Assembly (NCBI RefSeq): GCF_019204045.1
Contig: NZ_JAGSPC010000004.1
Span: 1 to 64,000 of the forward strand
DNA length: 64,000 nucleotides
From: Erythrobacter crassostreae
Lineage (GTDB): Bacteria > Pseudomonadota > Alphaproteobacteria > Sphingomonadales > Sphingomonadaceae
Direction: 5' to 3'
Part shown: positions 33,614 to 41,585 of the stretch, one piece after another
How positions within the stretch are numbered: the stretch's first letter is position 1
How the letters are laid out: every line of letters starts with the position of its first letter
Translations under genes and position numbers: made by a program
The notes under the pieces: model-generated
What the model was told of the DNA's origin: nothing
What the model saw: the letters and a program-made list of their open reading frames with translations, nothing else
The model's database searches: none

Positions 33614-35009
33614 ACTGTCGATCCCGCTGCCGCTTCGCCGATATTGCAACGGTGCAGAGCGTGTGCCTCTTGAGCCGACGACAGTCGGTGAGGCTCTCAC
33701 CCAACTGATTGATAAGTATCCTGATATTGAGCCGCTGCTGATGGCGCCTGATGGCGGATTGCGCCCGTTCGTGAATATCTTTGTCAGCGGGGAGGATATT
33801 CGCTTGAGAGACGGGCTCGAAACTGACCTGAAAAGCACAGACGAACTTGAAATACTGCCCGCCATCGCAGGTGGCAGCGAAGCGTTGGAGAGGGACAGGC
33901 CCGCCTCGGACGGGGTTTCGCTTGTCACGCCGGACGAATGTGATGCGAGTAGCGACAATCCTGTCCTGATCGATGTTCGAACTGACGAAGAATGGCGGCT
34001 GGGCTACATCCCGAATGCCGAACATATTGATCGGGGCTTTCTCGAGCTACGGATTGATCAGGTTGTCGCGGACAAGACGCGAATGATCGTGTGTTATTGC
34101 CAGTCGGGGGTCCGATCCAAACTCGCTGCTCAAACCTTGATCAATATGGGTTACGGTCGAACGGTCAGTCTAGACGGTGGGATCGAGCGCTGGAAAGCAG
34201 AGGGGCGCAACCTTGAAGTTCCACCGCGCGTGTCAGACGAAATGGCGGCGCGGTACCAGCGTCACCTGACGATTCCTGAGGTCGGGGCCGAGGGTCAAGT
34301 AAAGCTCGCGAATGCTCGCGTGGCTGTGATCGGTATGGGCGGGCTTGGGTGCCCTGTTAGCACTTATTTGGCTGCGGCCGGGGTCGGTCATATCGGGCTT
34401 GTCGACGACGACGACATCGATCTTTCCAACCTTCAGCGCCAGTTTCTCTACACCCCGGATATGGTCGGGCGTAGCAAAGCAATGAGCGCCGAGGCGGAAT
34501 TGGCACGCTTCAATCCAACAATTTCGTTTCAGCCGCTCAAGGCAAGGCTTGATGACGGAAACATCCGGGATATCTTCGAGTCGTACGATCTGATCGTCGA
34601 TTGCACAGACAATTTCACCGCTCGCTATCTCATCAATGATGAGGCGGTGCATCAGGGCAAGCCCGTGGTGCATGGCGCAGTTTACCGGTTCGACGCGCAG
34701 GTGAGTGTATTCGGTCTGGATGATGGCCCTTGTTATCGGTGTTTTCTGCCTGAACCGCCCCCGCCGGAGCTGGCTCCCAGTTGTGCTGATGCCGGAGTGC
34801 TCGGAGTTCTGCCCGGTGTTGCGGGCCTTCTAATGGCGACCGAAGCTATCAAGGTGATTGTGGGTTTTGGGGAAGCGTTATCGGGCCGGATGCTGTGTTA
34901 CGAAGCGAAGAGCGGGAGTGTTCGCGAAGTTAAGTTCCCTCGCGATCCCAATTGCTCCGTGTGTTCGGAACGCCAAAATGCGTTTGCAGCGGATCAATCA
35001 GAGGTTTGA
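33606..35009 (+). CDS. MoaD-rhodanese-E1 (ThiF/MoeB) fusion, sulfur-activation protein
   Basis: A 467-residue three-domain protein. Residues 1-90 form a MoaD/ThiS-like carrier ending in AIAGG (G89-G90). Residues about 110-205 are a rhodanese with persulfide loop CYCQSGVRS (C165). Residues about 213-455 are an E1 adenylating enzyme with GMGGLG (243-248), catalytic C393 in PSCADAGVLG and zinc pairs C376/C379 and C450/C453. Together they could adenylate a carrier Gly-Gly, load sulfur and make a thiocarboxylate. Because the Gly-Gly is internal, the upstream JAMM protease probably releases it first. Placed directly before the YcaO/TfuA pair, it likely supplies their sulfur. A housekeeping MoeB role is less likely in this operon. 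Confidence 0.88.
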   Translation: MIELSIPLPLRRYCNGAERVPLEPTTVGEALTQLIDKYPDIEPLLMAPDGGLRPFVNIFVSGEDIRLRDGLETDLKSTDELEILPAIAGGSEALERDRPASDGVSLVTPDECDASSDNPVLIDVRTDEEWRLGYIPNAEHIDRGFLELRIDQVVADKTRMIVCYCQSGVRSKLAAQTLINMGYGRTVSLDGGIERWKAEGRNLEVPPRVSDEMAARYQRHLTIPEVGAEGQVKLANARVAVIGMGGLGCPVSTYLAAAGVGHIGLVDDDDIDLSNLQRQFLYTPDMVGRSKAMSAEAELARFNPTISFQPLKARLDDGNIRDIFESYDLIVDCTDNFTARYLINDEAVHQGKPVVHGAVYRFDAQVSVFGLDDGPCYRCFLPEPPPPELAPSCADAGVLGVLPGVAGLLMATEAIKVIVGFGEALSGRMLCYEAKSGSVREVKFPRDPNCSVCSERQNAFAADQSEV

Positions 35010-36274
35010 TGGGCACTTCGGCAAAAACTCTTGATGCATGCCACCTTCTTGAAGGAACAAAGCGCGCCCGTCGCTTAGACGAGACTTGGGAATGGCTGAC
35101 TGATAAAAAGGCGATGGCCGGCGTTACGCGTGTCGGCAACGTCACCGGGCTTGATACTATCGGAATTCCTGTTTGGGTTTCGGTGCGCCCAAATTCGCGC
35201 GGTCTAGCGGTTTCTCAGGGCAAAGGCGCGACGCACGAGGCGGCCAAGGTTTCAGCCTTGATGGAATCGATTGAGAATTGGCACGCCGAGGAGATTGACG
35301 CCCCGCTGCGTGTGGGCAGCTATGAAACTTTAAAGTCTTTGGTTTCCCCTATCGACCCGCGCTCCTTCACTCATTGGGGGCGAGTGGCTTTGCGCGATGA
35401 TCTCGCGCTTACATGGATCGAAGGTCACGAGCATTTCTCAGACCAAAAGGTCTGGATCCCATATGAAATGGTCAGTGGCGACTATGTCGTCCCGGCGAGT
35501 AAATCTGTCACTGCCGCGGTGTTCGTTCAATCCAGCAACGGGCTGGCAGGGGGCAATACGTATTGGGAAGCGGCAACCCATGCGCTGAGCGAGGTGATTG
35601 AACGCCACACAATCTATCAGAACGAAAGAAAAATACGCGAGTTTTCGGACGAGATAAAGCTGTCACCCGATGCGGTGCGGGAGCCATTTCTAAAGCAGCT
35701 TCTTGAACGGCTGCGGCAGGCCGGCATGCTTGTTCGCCTTTTTGCGCTGGGGTCTGACATTGATCCGAGCGGGACCCGTATACCCGTAATCGCTTGCTCG
35801 ATCCTTTCTGCGGATGACGGCACCTACTGGCGCAACTTGCCTCCCTTTAATGGCTATGGCTGCCATCTTGACCCAGCGATTGCGATGGCCCGCGCCATTA
35901 CCGAGGCGGCTCAAAGCCGATTGACTTACATCGCCGGCGGACGAGATGACATTAATCCGGGGCAATATCGCGCGGGCGCTCATCCGGACGATCTGGTTGC
36001 GTATCGCAAGCTGTTTTCAGACGGTGACGCAGGCCGGTCAATCAGGTTTGAAAGGCCGGATACTGGGCAAGAATTCGATTCTGACTTCAACACCATTGCG
36101 GCGCTTTTGAAATCACGCGGATACAATAAAATTGTTATCGTGGACCTTGCCAAACCCGATGTCGGTATTCCGGTTGTCAAAGTTGTCGTGCCCGGATTGC
36201 AGGTCCCCTCATCGCTCGTCGGCGGGGCCGAAATCGTTCAACCTAATCCAGTTTCGCCGGTGGGCGGCCCATGA
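35009..36274 (+). CDS. YcaO protein of the TfuA-associated (thioamidating) type
   Basis: A 421-residue stand-alone YcaO. ATP-site motifs are VSQGKGATHEAAKVSALMES and SSNGLAGGNTYWEAATHALS followed by EVIERH. It lacks both the CxxC region and the proline-rich tail of the azoline-forming YcaO at 29870, so it is a second, distinct enzyme. YcaO proteins encoded beside TfuA install backbone thioamides, as in methyl-coenzyme M reductase and thioamitides. The ATG at 35009 overlaps the E1 stop (TGATG). The target is probably the same precursor peptide; this is inference. Confidence 0.85.
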   Translation: MGTSAKTLDACHLLEGTKRARRLDETWEWLTDKKAMAGVTRVGNVTGLDTIGIPVWVSVRPNSRGLAVSQGKGATHEAAKVSALMESIENWHAEEIDAPLRVGSYETLKSLVSPIDPRSFTHWGRVALRDDLALTWIEGHEHFSDQKVWIPYEMVSGDYVVPASKSVTAAVFVQSSNGLAGGNTYWEAATHALSEVIERHTIYQNERKIREFSDEIKLSPDAVREPFLKQLLERLRQAGMLVRLFALGSDIDPSGTRIPVIACSILSADDGTYWRNLPPFNGYGCHLDPAIAMARAITEAAQSRLTYIAGGRDDINPGQYRAGAHPDDLVAYRKLFSDGDAGRSIRFERPDTGQEFDSDFNTIAALLKSRGYNKIVIVDLAKPDVGIPVVKVVVPGLQVPSSLVGGAEIVQPNPVSPVGGP

Positions 36275-37653
36275 CAGACTACGTATTTCTGGGCCCATCA
36301 CTGCCGCAAAAAGCAGCCAGCGAAATCTGCGATGCGGTATATTTGCCGCCCGTTGCAATGGGCGACATCTACAAAATCGTTCAGACGCAGTGCAAACCTG
36401 GCGACAGGATTGCAATCATCGATGGGCTGTTCGAGCAGGTTCCGGCCGTTTGGCACAAAGAGATACTGTTTGCGATTGACCAGGGTTATCCGGTTTTTGG
36501 TGCATCAAGCATGGGCGCGCTTCGCGCGGCTGAGCTACACCCTTATGGTATGATCGGTGTAGGCCGGATTTACGAGGCCTATCGGGATGGGACGATTGAA
36601 GACGACGATGAAGTCGCTGTATCCCACGCACTGCGAGAACACGGCTATCGAAGCCTATCGACATCGATGGCCAGCATTCGTTTTGCGTTAGAGGATGCGC
36701 TTGAGCGTCAGGAAATCGATCCGGCTTCGGCAGTCGCACTTATCGATCACGCGAAGAAGCAGCACTATTTTGAGCGCAACTGGGGCGATCTTCTGGAGGT
36801 CGCTAAAGGCCTTGAGGGCTTTTCAGAACAACGCGAGGTCTTGCTTCGTCTTGCGAGACAGCCTGATGCAAAAGCGATCGACGCGGAGCGACTGCTCAAG
36901 CTGCTCAGCGCCGACGAGAAGAAGGTTCCACCGCCTGGCAACTTCACTTTTCAACACACAACGTTCTGGCAGGCCTTTTCAATGGACCGGTCGCTTGATG
37001 GTGATGGTTCTCGGGACATCTTGAGCGATCATATACCCAGCACCTTCTCGTCCGGGATCCCCGAGTATTTCAGGGCTGCTGGCCCTGAGCGGACGCACGT
37101 ACTTGATTTGGCGTTACTCGATAGGCTGATCGAAGTGTTCGCAGCTGAATACAAACCCACGGGGCGGGATATTGCATTGGCCGCAGCGAATCTAAATCGC
37201 GAATTGCCGAAAGACGTTTTGGGTGGACCCTTAGGGCAGCTTGGGAAAGTCGCCCTTCGAGAACAGGCCGAATTTGCAGCGCAGCGTGATTGGCTGCTTT
37301 CCCGGCTTGCTGCGGGGCTGGATCCCCACATTTTGCGGCGCCTTGTCCTGAGAGGCGATTTTGCGGAATTTGCCTCGCTTGTGACGGATGAAATCGATGA
37401 CCAGCGGAAAAACGGCGCGGAAAAAGCATCGCTTGAATCGCTTGGTCTGGGCGTTGCAGAATTGGAGGATTGGTATCGCGAACGCTGCGGGCGGATGACA
37501 CCTGATCCCGAAGGACATGCAAAGCGCTTGGGCTTCGAAAGCCTACGCCAATTCGTCGATTGCGCCACGGTCGTGTTCCTCGCTGACCGCAAAAAAGACC
37601 CGCAAAAATCCTTTGCCAATGATTTGTCACACACTTTTGAGGATCAAGAATGA
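36271..37653 (+). CDS. TfuA-like protein, YcaO partner for thioamidation
   Basis: A 460-residue protein whose first 200 residues are a TfuA domain (FLGPSLP, YLPPVAMGDIYKI, IAIIDGLFEQVPAVWHKEIL, GYPVFGASSMGALRAAEL, DDDEVAVSHA). The C-terminal part (about 210-460) is a helical extension that I do not recognise and is longer than usual. TfuA proteins help YcaO enzymes use a sulfur donor. It overlaps the YcaO gene by 4 bp and the next gene by 4 bp. TfuA was first named from trifolitoxin production. Confidence 0.88.
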   Translation: MTDYVFLGPSLPQKAASEICDAVYLPPVAMGDIYKIVQTQCKPGDRIAIIDGLFEQVPAVWHKEILFAIDQGYPVFGASSMGALRAAELHPYGMIGVGRIYEAYRDGTIEDDDEVAVSHALREHGYRSLSTSMASIRFALEDALERQEIDPASAVALIDHAKKQHYFERNWGDLLEVAKGLEGFSEQREVLLRLARQPDAKAIDAERLLKLLSADEKKVPPPGNFTFQHTTFWQAFSMDRSLDGDGSRDILSDHIPSTFSSGIPEYFRAAGPERTHVLDLALLDRLIEVFAAEYKPTGRDIALAAANLNRELPKDVLGGPLGQLGKVALREQAEFAAQRDWLLSRLAAGLDPHILRRLVLRGDFAEFASLVTDEIDDQRKNGAEKASLESLGLGVAELEDWYRERCGRMTPDPEGHAKRLGFESLRQFVDCATVVFLADRKKDPQKSFANDLSHTFEDQE

Positions 37654-38642
37654 ACTCCACTGTTAACCTGAAAAAGTGTGAAGAACTGAAGGCCGAAATG
37701 CGCATCGGCGATTGGCGCGCTTGGCATGTTTTCGTTCATAATCCAGTCGCGTCGGAAGAGGTGCTCGTAAGGTGCTTAGGCTCTGAGATTGCATCTTTAA
37801 GTCAAGAATTTGATGAGCTGAAATGGTTCTTTATCCGGTATTGGGAAAATGGTCCGCATCTGCGCATCCGGTTGTGCAACGCACAGGACACCGCGTTCTC
37901 TCGCTTGGGCGAGAAGCTTTCAGAGGCAGCCAGTTCAGCGGCAGAAAGAACGCCGTCTACCATATCTAGCTTTCCCGAAGATATGCCGGTTGATGGCTGG
38001 CACAGTTCAGCCAATGCCGCGCCTTGGTTCGATGAAGGCGCCGTTTTGGAAGTCGCCTATGAGCCGGAGATCCGGCGTTATGGAGGGTCGGTAGCGATTG
38101 ATCTCGCTCATAAGGTTTTTCAAAGCTCTTCGAAAATTGCGATACCCATCGTTGGGCAGACGCTCGGCGATATGAGCCGTCGTCAATCGGTTGGATTGGA
38201 ACTCACCGCGACAGCAATCGGCGTGCTCGCATCCGATCGGGAAGAGTTCACATTATTTGCACAATCGATGAGCGAAGGTTGGAAAGGGTTTTTAACCGAT
38301 CCCGATGGTGCAACCGCTCAAATCGATGCGATCCACAATGCGGCCTCTGATCGTATCAGAGCTTGGATAAACAACGCGCTCGACAGTGAAAGCAGCGAAC
38401 TTTCAAAAGTCGCTACTTTATGGCGCACGCTCCTTGTCAATTATTTTGATGCTTTGAGAGATTTGTACAATCAGGGTTTGCTTATTTCTCCACTGACCGG
38501 GGTTCGGCCGAAAGATGAAAGCGAATTATCTGACGCTTTGCATAATATTCTTTTCTCACAAATTCATATGATGAATAATAGGTTGGGCTTAACTCCCGCT
38601 AATGAGTATATATTTGCGAACGCTTTTATAAAGGCGTCTTGA
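37650..38642 (+). CDS. SpaB_C-family glutamate eliminase (TbtC-like)
   Basis: A 330-residue protein with the classic lantibiotic-dehydratase C-terminal motifs: WHVFVHNP, FFIRYWENGPHLRIRL and YEPEIRRYGGSVAIDLAHK. It should remove glutamate from glutamylated Ser/Thr to give dehydroalanine and dehydrobutyrine, completing the reaction begun by the LanB subunit at 24335. It lies 10 kb from that gene but in the same operon, overlapping tfuA by 4 bp. GC content falls towards its 3' end. Confidence 0.82.
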   Translation: MNSTVNLKKCEELKAEMRIGDWRAWHVFVHNPVASEEVLVRCLGSEIASLSQEFDELKWFFIRYWENGPHLRIRLCNAQDTAFSRLGEKLSEAASSAAERTPSTISSFPEDMPVDGWHSSANAAPWFDEGAVLEVAYEPEIRRYGGSVAIDLAHKVFQSSSKIAIPIVGQTLGDMSRRQSVGLELTATAIGVLASDREEFTLFAQSMSEGWKGFLTDPDGATAQIDAIHNAASDRIRAWINNALDSESSELSKVATLWRTLLVNYFDALRDLYNQGLLISPLTGVRPKDESELSDALHNILFSQIHMMNNRLGLTPANEYIFANAFIKAS

Positions 38643-38685
38643 GAATATAATTATTCGCTGAAACTAGGGATCGGATTAAGTCGAG

Positions 38686-39747
38686 ATGGAAGGCACAGAA
38701 AACGATCGTGGCAAACTTTTGCGATCTCTTTCTCTTGATCGCGAAGAGTTCGACGGTGATGAAGTCAGCAAGGTGCGGCCCAACTGGCTATTCTTGCTGA
38801 TCGCTGGCTTGGTGGGGATAATCTTAGGCGCAGGGATTGTATCCGCCTGGAGCGTTGACGAAAGCGAAGGCTCCTCTGAAAGTGAAGTGGCGGAAGCTTC
38901 GTCTTCTACCAATCAATCTCAACCGGCTGCAGCCGAGCCGGCTGGATTGGTTGCTTCGGGTTATGTTGTGGCGCGAAACCAAGCCACTGTTGCAGCCCAG
39001 GTCACTGGCCGGATAACCGAAATCCGGATTGAAGAAGGTCAATCAGTGACCCGCGGACAGATTCTCGCTGTTCTTGATCGCGACGTCATAGCGTCAGAAG
39101 TGTCAACGGCATCAGCCAGGTTGGCTTCCTCACGCTCTAACCTCGATGCTCTGAAGGCGGAGCTCAAAGAGGCCGAGGCCGATCTTGGGCGAGCCATAGC
39201 TTTGGATGAACGCGGTTTCGTTACCAAAGCGGAGCTTGGTCGTAAGCAAGCATCGGTAGATAGCCTTGGCGCCCGAATCCGCGGAGCTAAGGCCGACATT
39301 TTGGCTGCCAGTGAAAGTCGAAAAGGCGTGCAGAACCGCGCTGAGCAGTACTTCATCCGCGCCCCGTTTTCCGGCGTGGTGGTCGGACAGAATGCGCAGG
39401 TCGGTGAAGTAATCTCACCAATTTCGGCCGGGGGCGGATTCACCAGAACCGGCATCTGCACAATTGTTGACATGTCTAGTCTGGAAATCGAAGTCGACGT
39501 GAACGAGCAGTATATCGAACGTGTTGCCGTGGGTCAGGCTGCGGAGGTGTCTTTTGATGCCTACCCATCCCTGAAGGCGGATGCGCGCGTGATCGCGATC
39601 GTTCCAACAGTGGACCGGGCGCGGTCTACGCTTCGGGTTCGCATCGCATTCGATGAAACAAACCCGCGTTTCATTCCCAATCTGTCGGTCAAGGTGCAGT
39701 TTCGCCCAGTCTCCGAGACCCGCAATCCAAACTCAGATGGAGCCTGA
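38686..39747 (+). CDS. Periplasmic adaptor (membrane fusion protein, MacA/HlyD-like)
   Basis: A 353-residue protein with a cytoplasmic start, one transmembrane helix (about 31-55, WLFLLIAGLVGIILGAGIV), then the lipoyl half-motif (ASGYVVARNQATVAAQVTGR), a coiled-coil hairpin (about 130-215, ASARLASSRSNLDALKAELK), the second lipoyl half (FIRAPFSGVVVG) and a beta-barrel. It would link the ABC permeases to an outer-membrane channel of TolC type, not encoded in the window. It begins 43 bp after the eliminase gene and probably belongs to the same transcript. Confidence 0.85.
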   Translation: MEGTENDRGKLLRSLSLDREEFDGDEVSKVRPNWLFLLIAGLVGIILGAGIVSAWSVDESEGSSESEVAEASSSTNQSQPAAAEPAGLVASGYVVARNQATVAAQVTGRITEIRIEEGQSVTRGQILAVLDRDVIASEVSTASARLASSRSNLDALKAELKEAEADLGRAIALDERGFVTKAELGRKQASVDSLGARIRGAKADILAASESRKGVQNRAEQYFIRAPFSGVVVGQNAQVGEVISPISAGGGFTRTGICTIVDMSSLEIEVDVNEQYIERVAVGQAAEVSFDAYPSLKADARVIAIVPTVDRARSTLRVRIAFDETNPRFIPNLSVKVQFRPVSETRNPNSDGA

Positions 39748-39750
39748 CAT

Positions 39751-40443
39751 ATGGCCAATATTTTCGAACTTCGAGATATCACTAAGGTCTATAGTCGCGG
39801 GCGAGAGAAGATCGAAATCTTCTACGGTTTGGATTTCGCCGTTCCCGAAGGAGACTATGTTTCGTTGATGGGGCCGTCGGGTTCGGGAAAGACAACGCTT
39901 TTGAATTTGCTAGGCGGGATTGACCGGGCAGACGGCGGAACGATTGAGTTTCGCGACCAGCGGATCGATACCTTTTCAGAGAGCCAATTGTCAGGCTGGC
40001 GGGCGAGCAATATTGGCTTTGTTTTCCAATTCTACAATCTCATGCCGATGCTGGATGCCGCACAGAACGTTGAACTGCCGCTACTGCTGACAAAGCTAGG
40101 CGCCAAGGAAAGAAAAAGGAGAGTGGCTTCCGCATTGGAAGCCGTCGGCCTAACCGCAAGATCCGGCCATCGCCCCAACGAAATGTCTGGCGGACAGCAA
40201 CAGCGAGTGGCCATTGCACGCGCTTTGATCGCCGATCCTCCGGTTCTGCTTTGCGACGAACCAACCGGCGATCTGGACCGCAAGAGCGCGGAGGAAGTCC
40301 TTGAAATTCTGAATTTCTTGAATGACGATATGGGTAAGACAATCGTCATGGTTACTCATGACCCGGCCGCCGCCGGACGCGCGCGCAGATTGCTCAAGCT
40401 GGACAAGGGACGGTTTGTCGCGACCGAGAAAGCTGATGCATAA
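39751..40443 (+). CDS. ABC transporter ATPase (MacB/LolD-type)
   Basis: A 230-residue ATPase: Walker A GPSGSGKTT, signature MSGGQQQRVAIARAL, Walker B PVLLCDEPTGDLD and H-loop MVTHDPAAA. This is the class that drives FtsX-like permeases of the MacB/LolCDE type. It follows the adaptor gene after 3 bp and overlaps the first permease gene by 8 bp. Confidence 0.9.
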   Translation: MANIFELRDITKVYSRGREKIEIFYGLDFAVPEGDYVSLMGPSGSGKTTLLNLLGGIDRADGGTIEFRDQRIDTFSESQLSGWRASNIGFVFQFYNLMPMLDAAQNVELPLLLTKLGAKERKRRVASALEAVGLTARSGHRPNEMSGGQQQRVAIARALIADPPVLLCDEPTGDLDRKSAEEVLEILNFLNDDMGKTIVMVTHDPAAAGRARRLLKLDKGRFVATEKADA

Positions 40444-41584
40444 CAGTACCCTCGTCGTGCGCAATTTGCTGCACAATAAATTGAGAACTGCGCTGCTTTG
40501 CATTGCTGTTGCCAGCAGCTTTCTGTTGTTCGGGTTGCTCGCCAGTTTCCATTTCAGCGCACTGAATACTGACACAAGCGGCAGTGACCGGTTGATTGTT
40601 GCCAATAAAATCAGTTTCACGCAGCCATTGCCGATCTCATATTACGAACAAGTGGCGCAGACAGAGGGCGTGGATGCGGCAACGCATAGCACCTGGTTCG
40701 GCGGGTATTACCGCGAACCCAGCAATTTCATCGTCTCGTTCGCGATTGATTTCGAGAGCTACTTTGATGTTTTCAGCGAGCTTGAGATTGCACCATCCGA
40801 CCTCCAAAAATGCTCTGCAACGCGTGATGGTATCGCTGTGGGCCAGGCCATGGCTGATGCATTGGGCTGGCAGAGAGGGGACAGGATCGGCCTGAACAGC
40901 GCAATCTTTATGAACCGCGACGGAGGACGGACTTGGGAATTCGAAATATGTGGTTTCTTTTCTGATACCAACGAGCGCGGTGCCGATAATGCGGTCTATT
41001 TCGGTTTCGAATACCTCAACGAGACACGCAACCTTGGCGTCGACACGATCGGGCTTGTCACGCTGACCCCGCAGTCGCCTGATCGCAACGCTAAGATCAT
41101 CAATGCGATTGATACCCGCTATACGAATTCACCGGCTGAAACCGAAACAGTGACAGAACAGCAATTTGCGGCCTCCTTTGCGCAGCAATTCGGCGATTTG
41201 AGGTTGATTATCGCGTTGGTGGTCGGCTGTTCATTCTTAACGAGTCTGATCATTGTCGGGACAACAATGGCCTCTGTGATCCGATCGCGCACCCGTGAGT
41301 TAGGCTTGCTGAAAACTCTCGGGTTCTCTGATAGTTCGATTGTGCGTTTGCTGTTGGGGGAAACGCTCGCAATCGCTCTCATCGGCGGGGCGGCTGGCCT
41401 TTTTCTCGCGCAAGTGATCTTATTGTTGGCTGGTCAGTATGCGGACCTTGGCGGCATCGATATGCGTTGGCAAGTATGGGCGACAGGCATGATTTTTGTG
41501 CTTCTGCTTGGCCTCGTAACGGCCGTGACCCCATCGATTACAGCGTTGCGTCTCACCATCCTCGAAGCATTGGGCAGGCGGTAA
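40436..41584 (+). CDS. FtsX-like ABC permease, first subunit
   Basis: A 382-residue permease starting at ATG 40436 inside the ATPase gene. One N-terminal helix (LLCIAVASSFLLFGLLA) is followed by a periplasmic domain (about 45-255), then three helices with the FtsX motif VIRSRTRELGLLKTLGFSDS. Together with the second permease it should form a heterodimeric MacB/LolCE-like mechanotransmission transporter, probably for the peptide product. Confidence 0.85.
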   Translation: MHNSTLVVRNLLHNKLRTALLCIAVASSFLLFGLLASFHFSALNTDTSGSDRLIVANKISFTQPLPISYYEQVAQTEGVDAATHSTWFGGYYREPSNFIVSFAIDFESYFDVFSELEIAPSDLQKCSATRDGIAVGQAMADALGWQRGDRIGLNSAIFMNRDGGRTWEFEICGFFSDTNERGADNAVYFGFEYLNETRNLGVDTIGLVTLTPQSPDRNAKIINAIDTRYTNSPAETETVTEQQFAASFAQQFGDLRLIIALVVGCSFLTSLIIVGTTMASVIRSRTRELGLLKTLGFSDSSIVRLLLGETLAIALIGGAAGLFLAQVILLLAGQYADLGGIDMRWQVWATGMIFVLLLGLVTAVTPSITALRLTILEALGRR

Positions 41585-41585
41585 A

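Noticed and set aside
33606..35009. Housekeeping MoeB/ThiF assignment for the MoaD-rhodanese-E1 fusion
   Set aside because: The internal Gly-Gly, the overlapping JAMM gene and the location within the peptide operon fit a dedicated sulfur relay better, though only tests can settle it.
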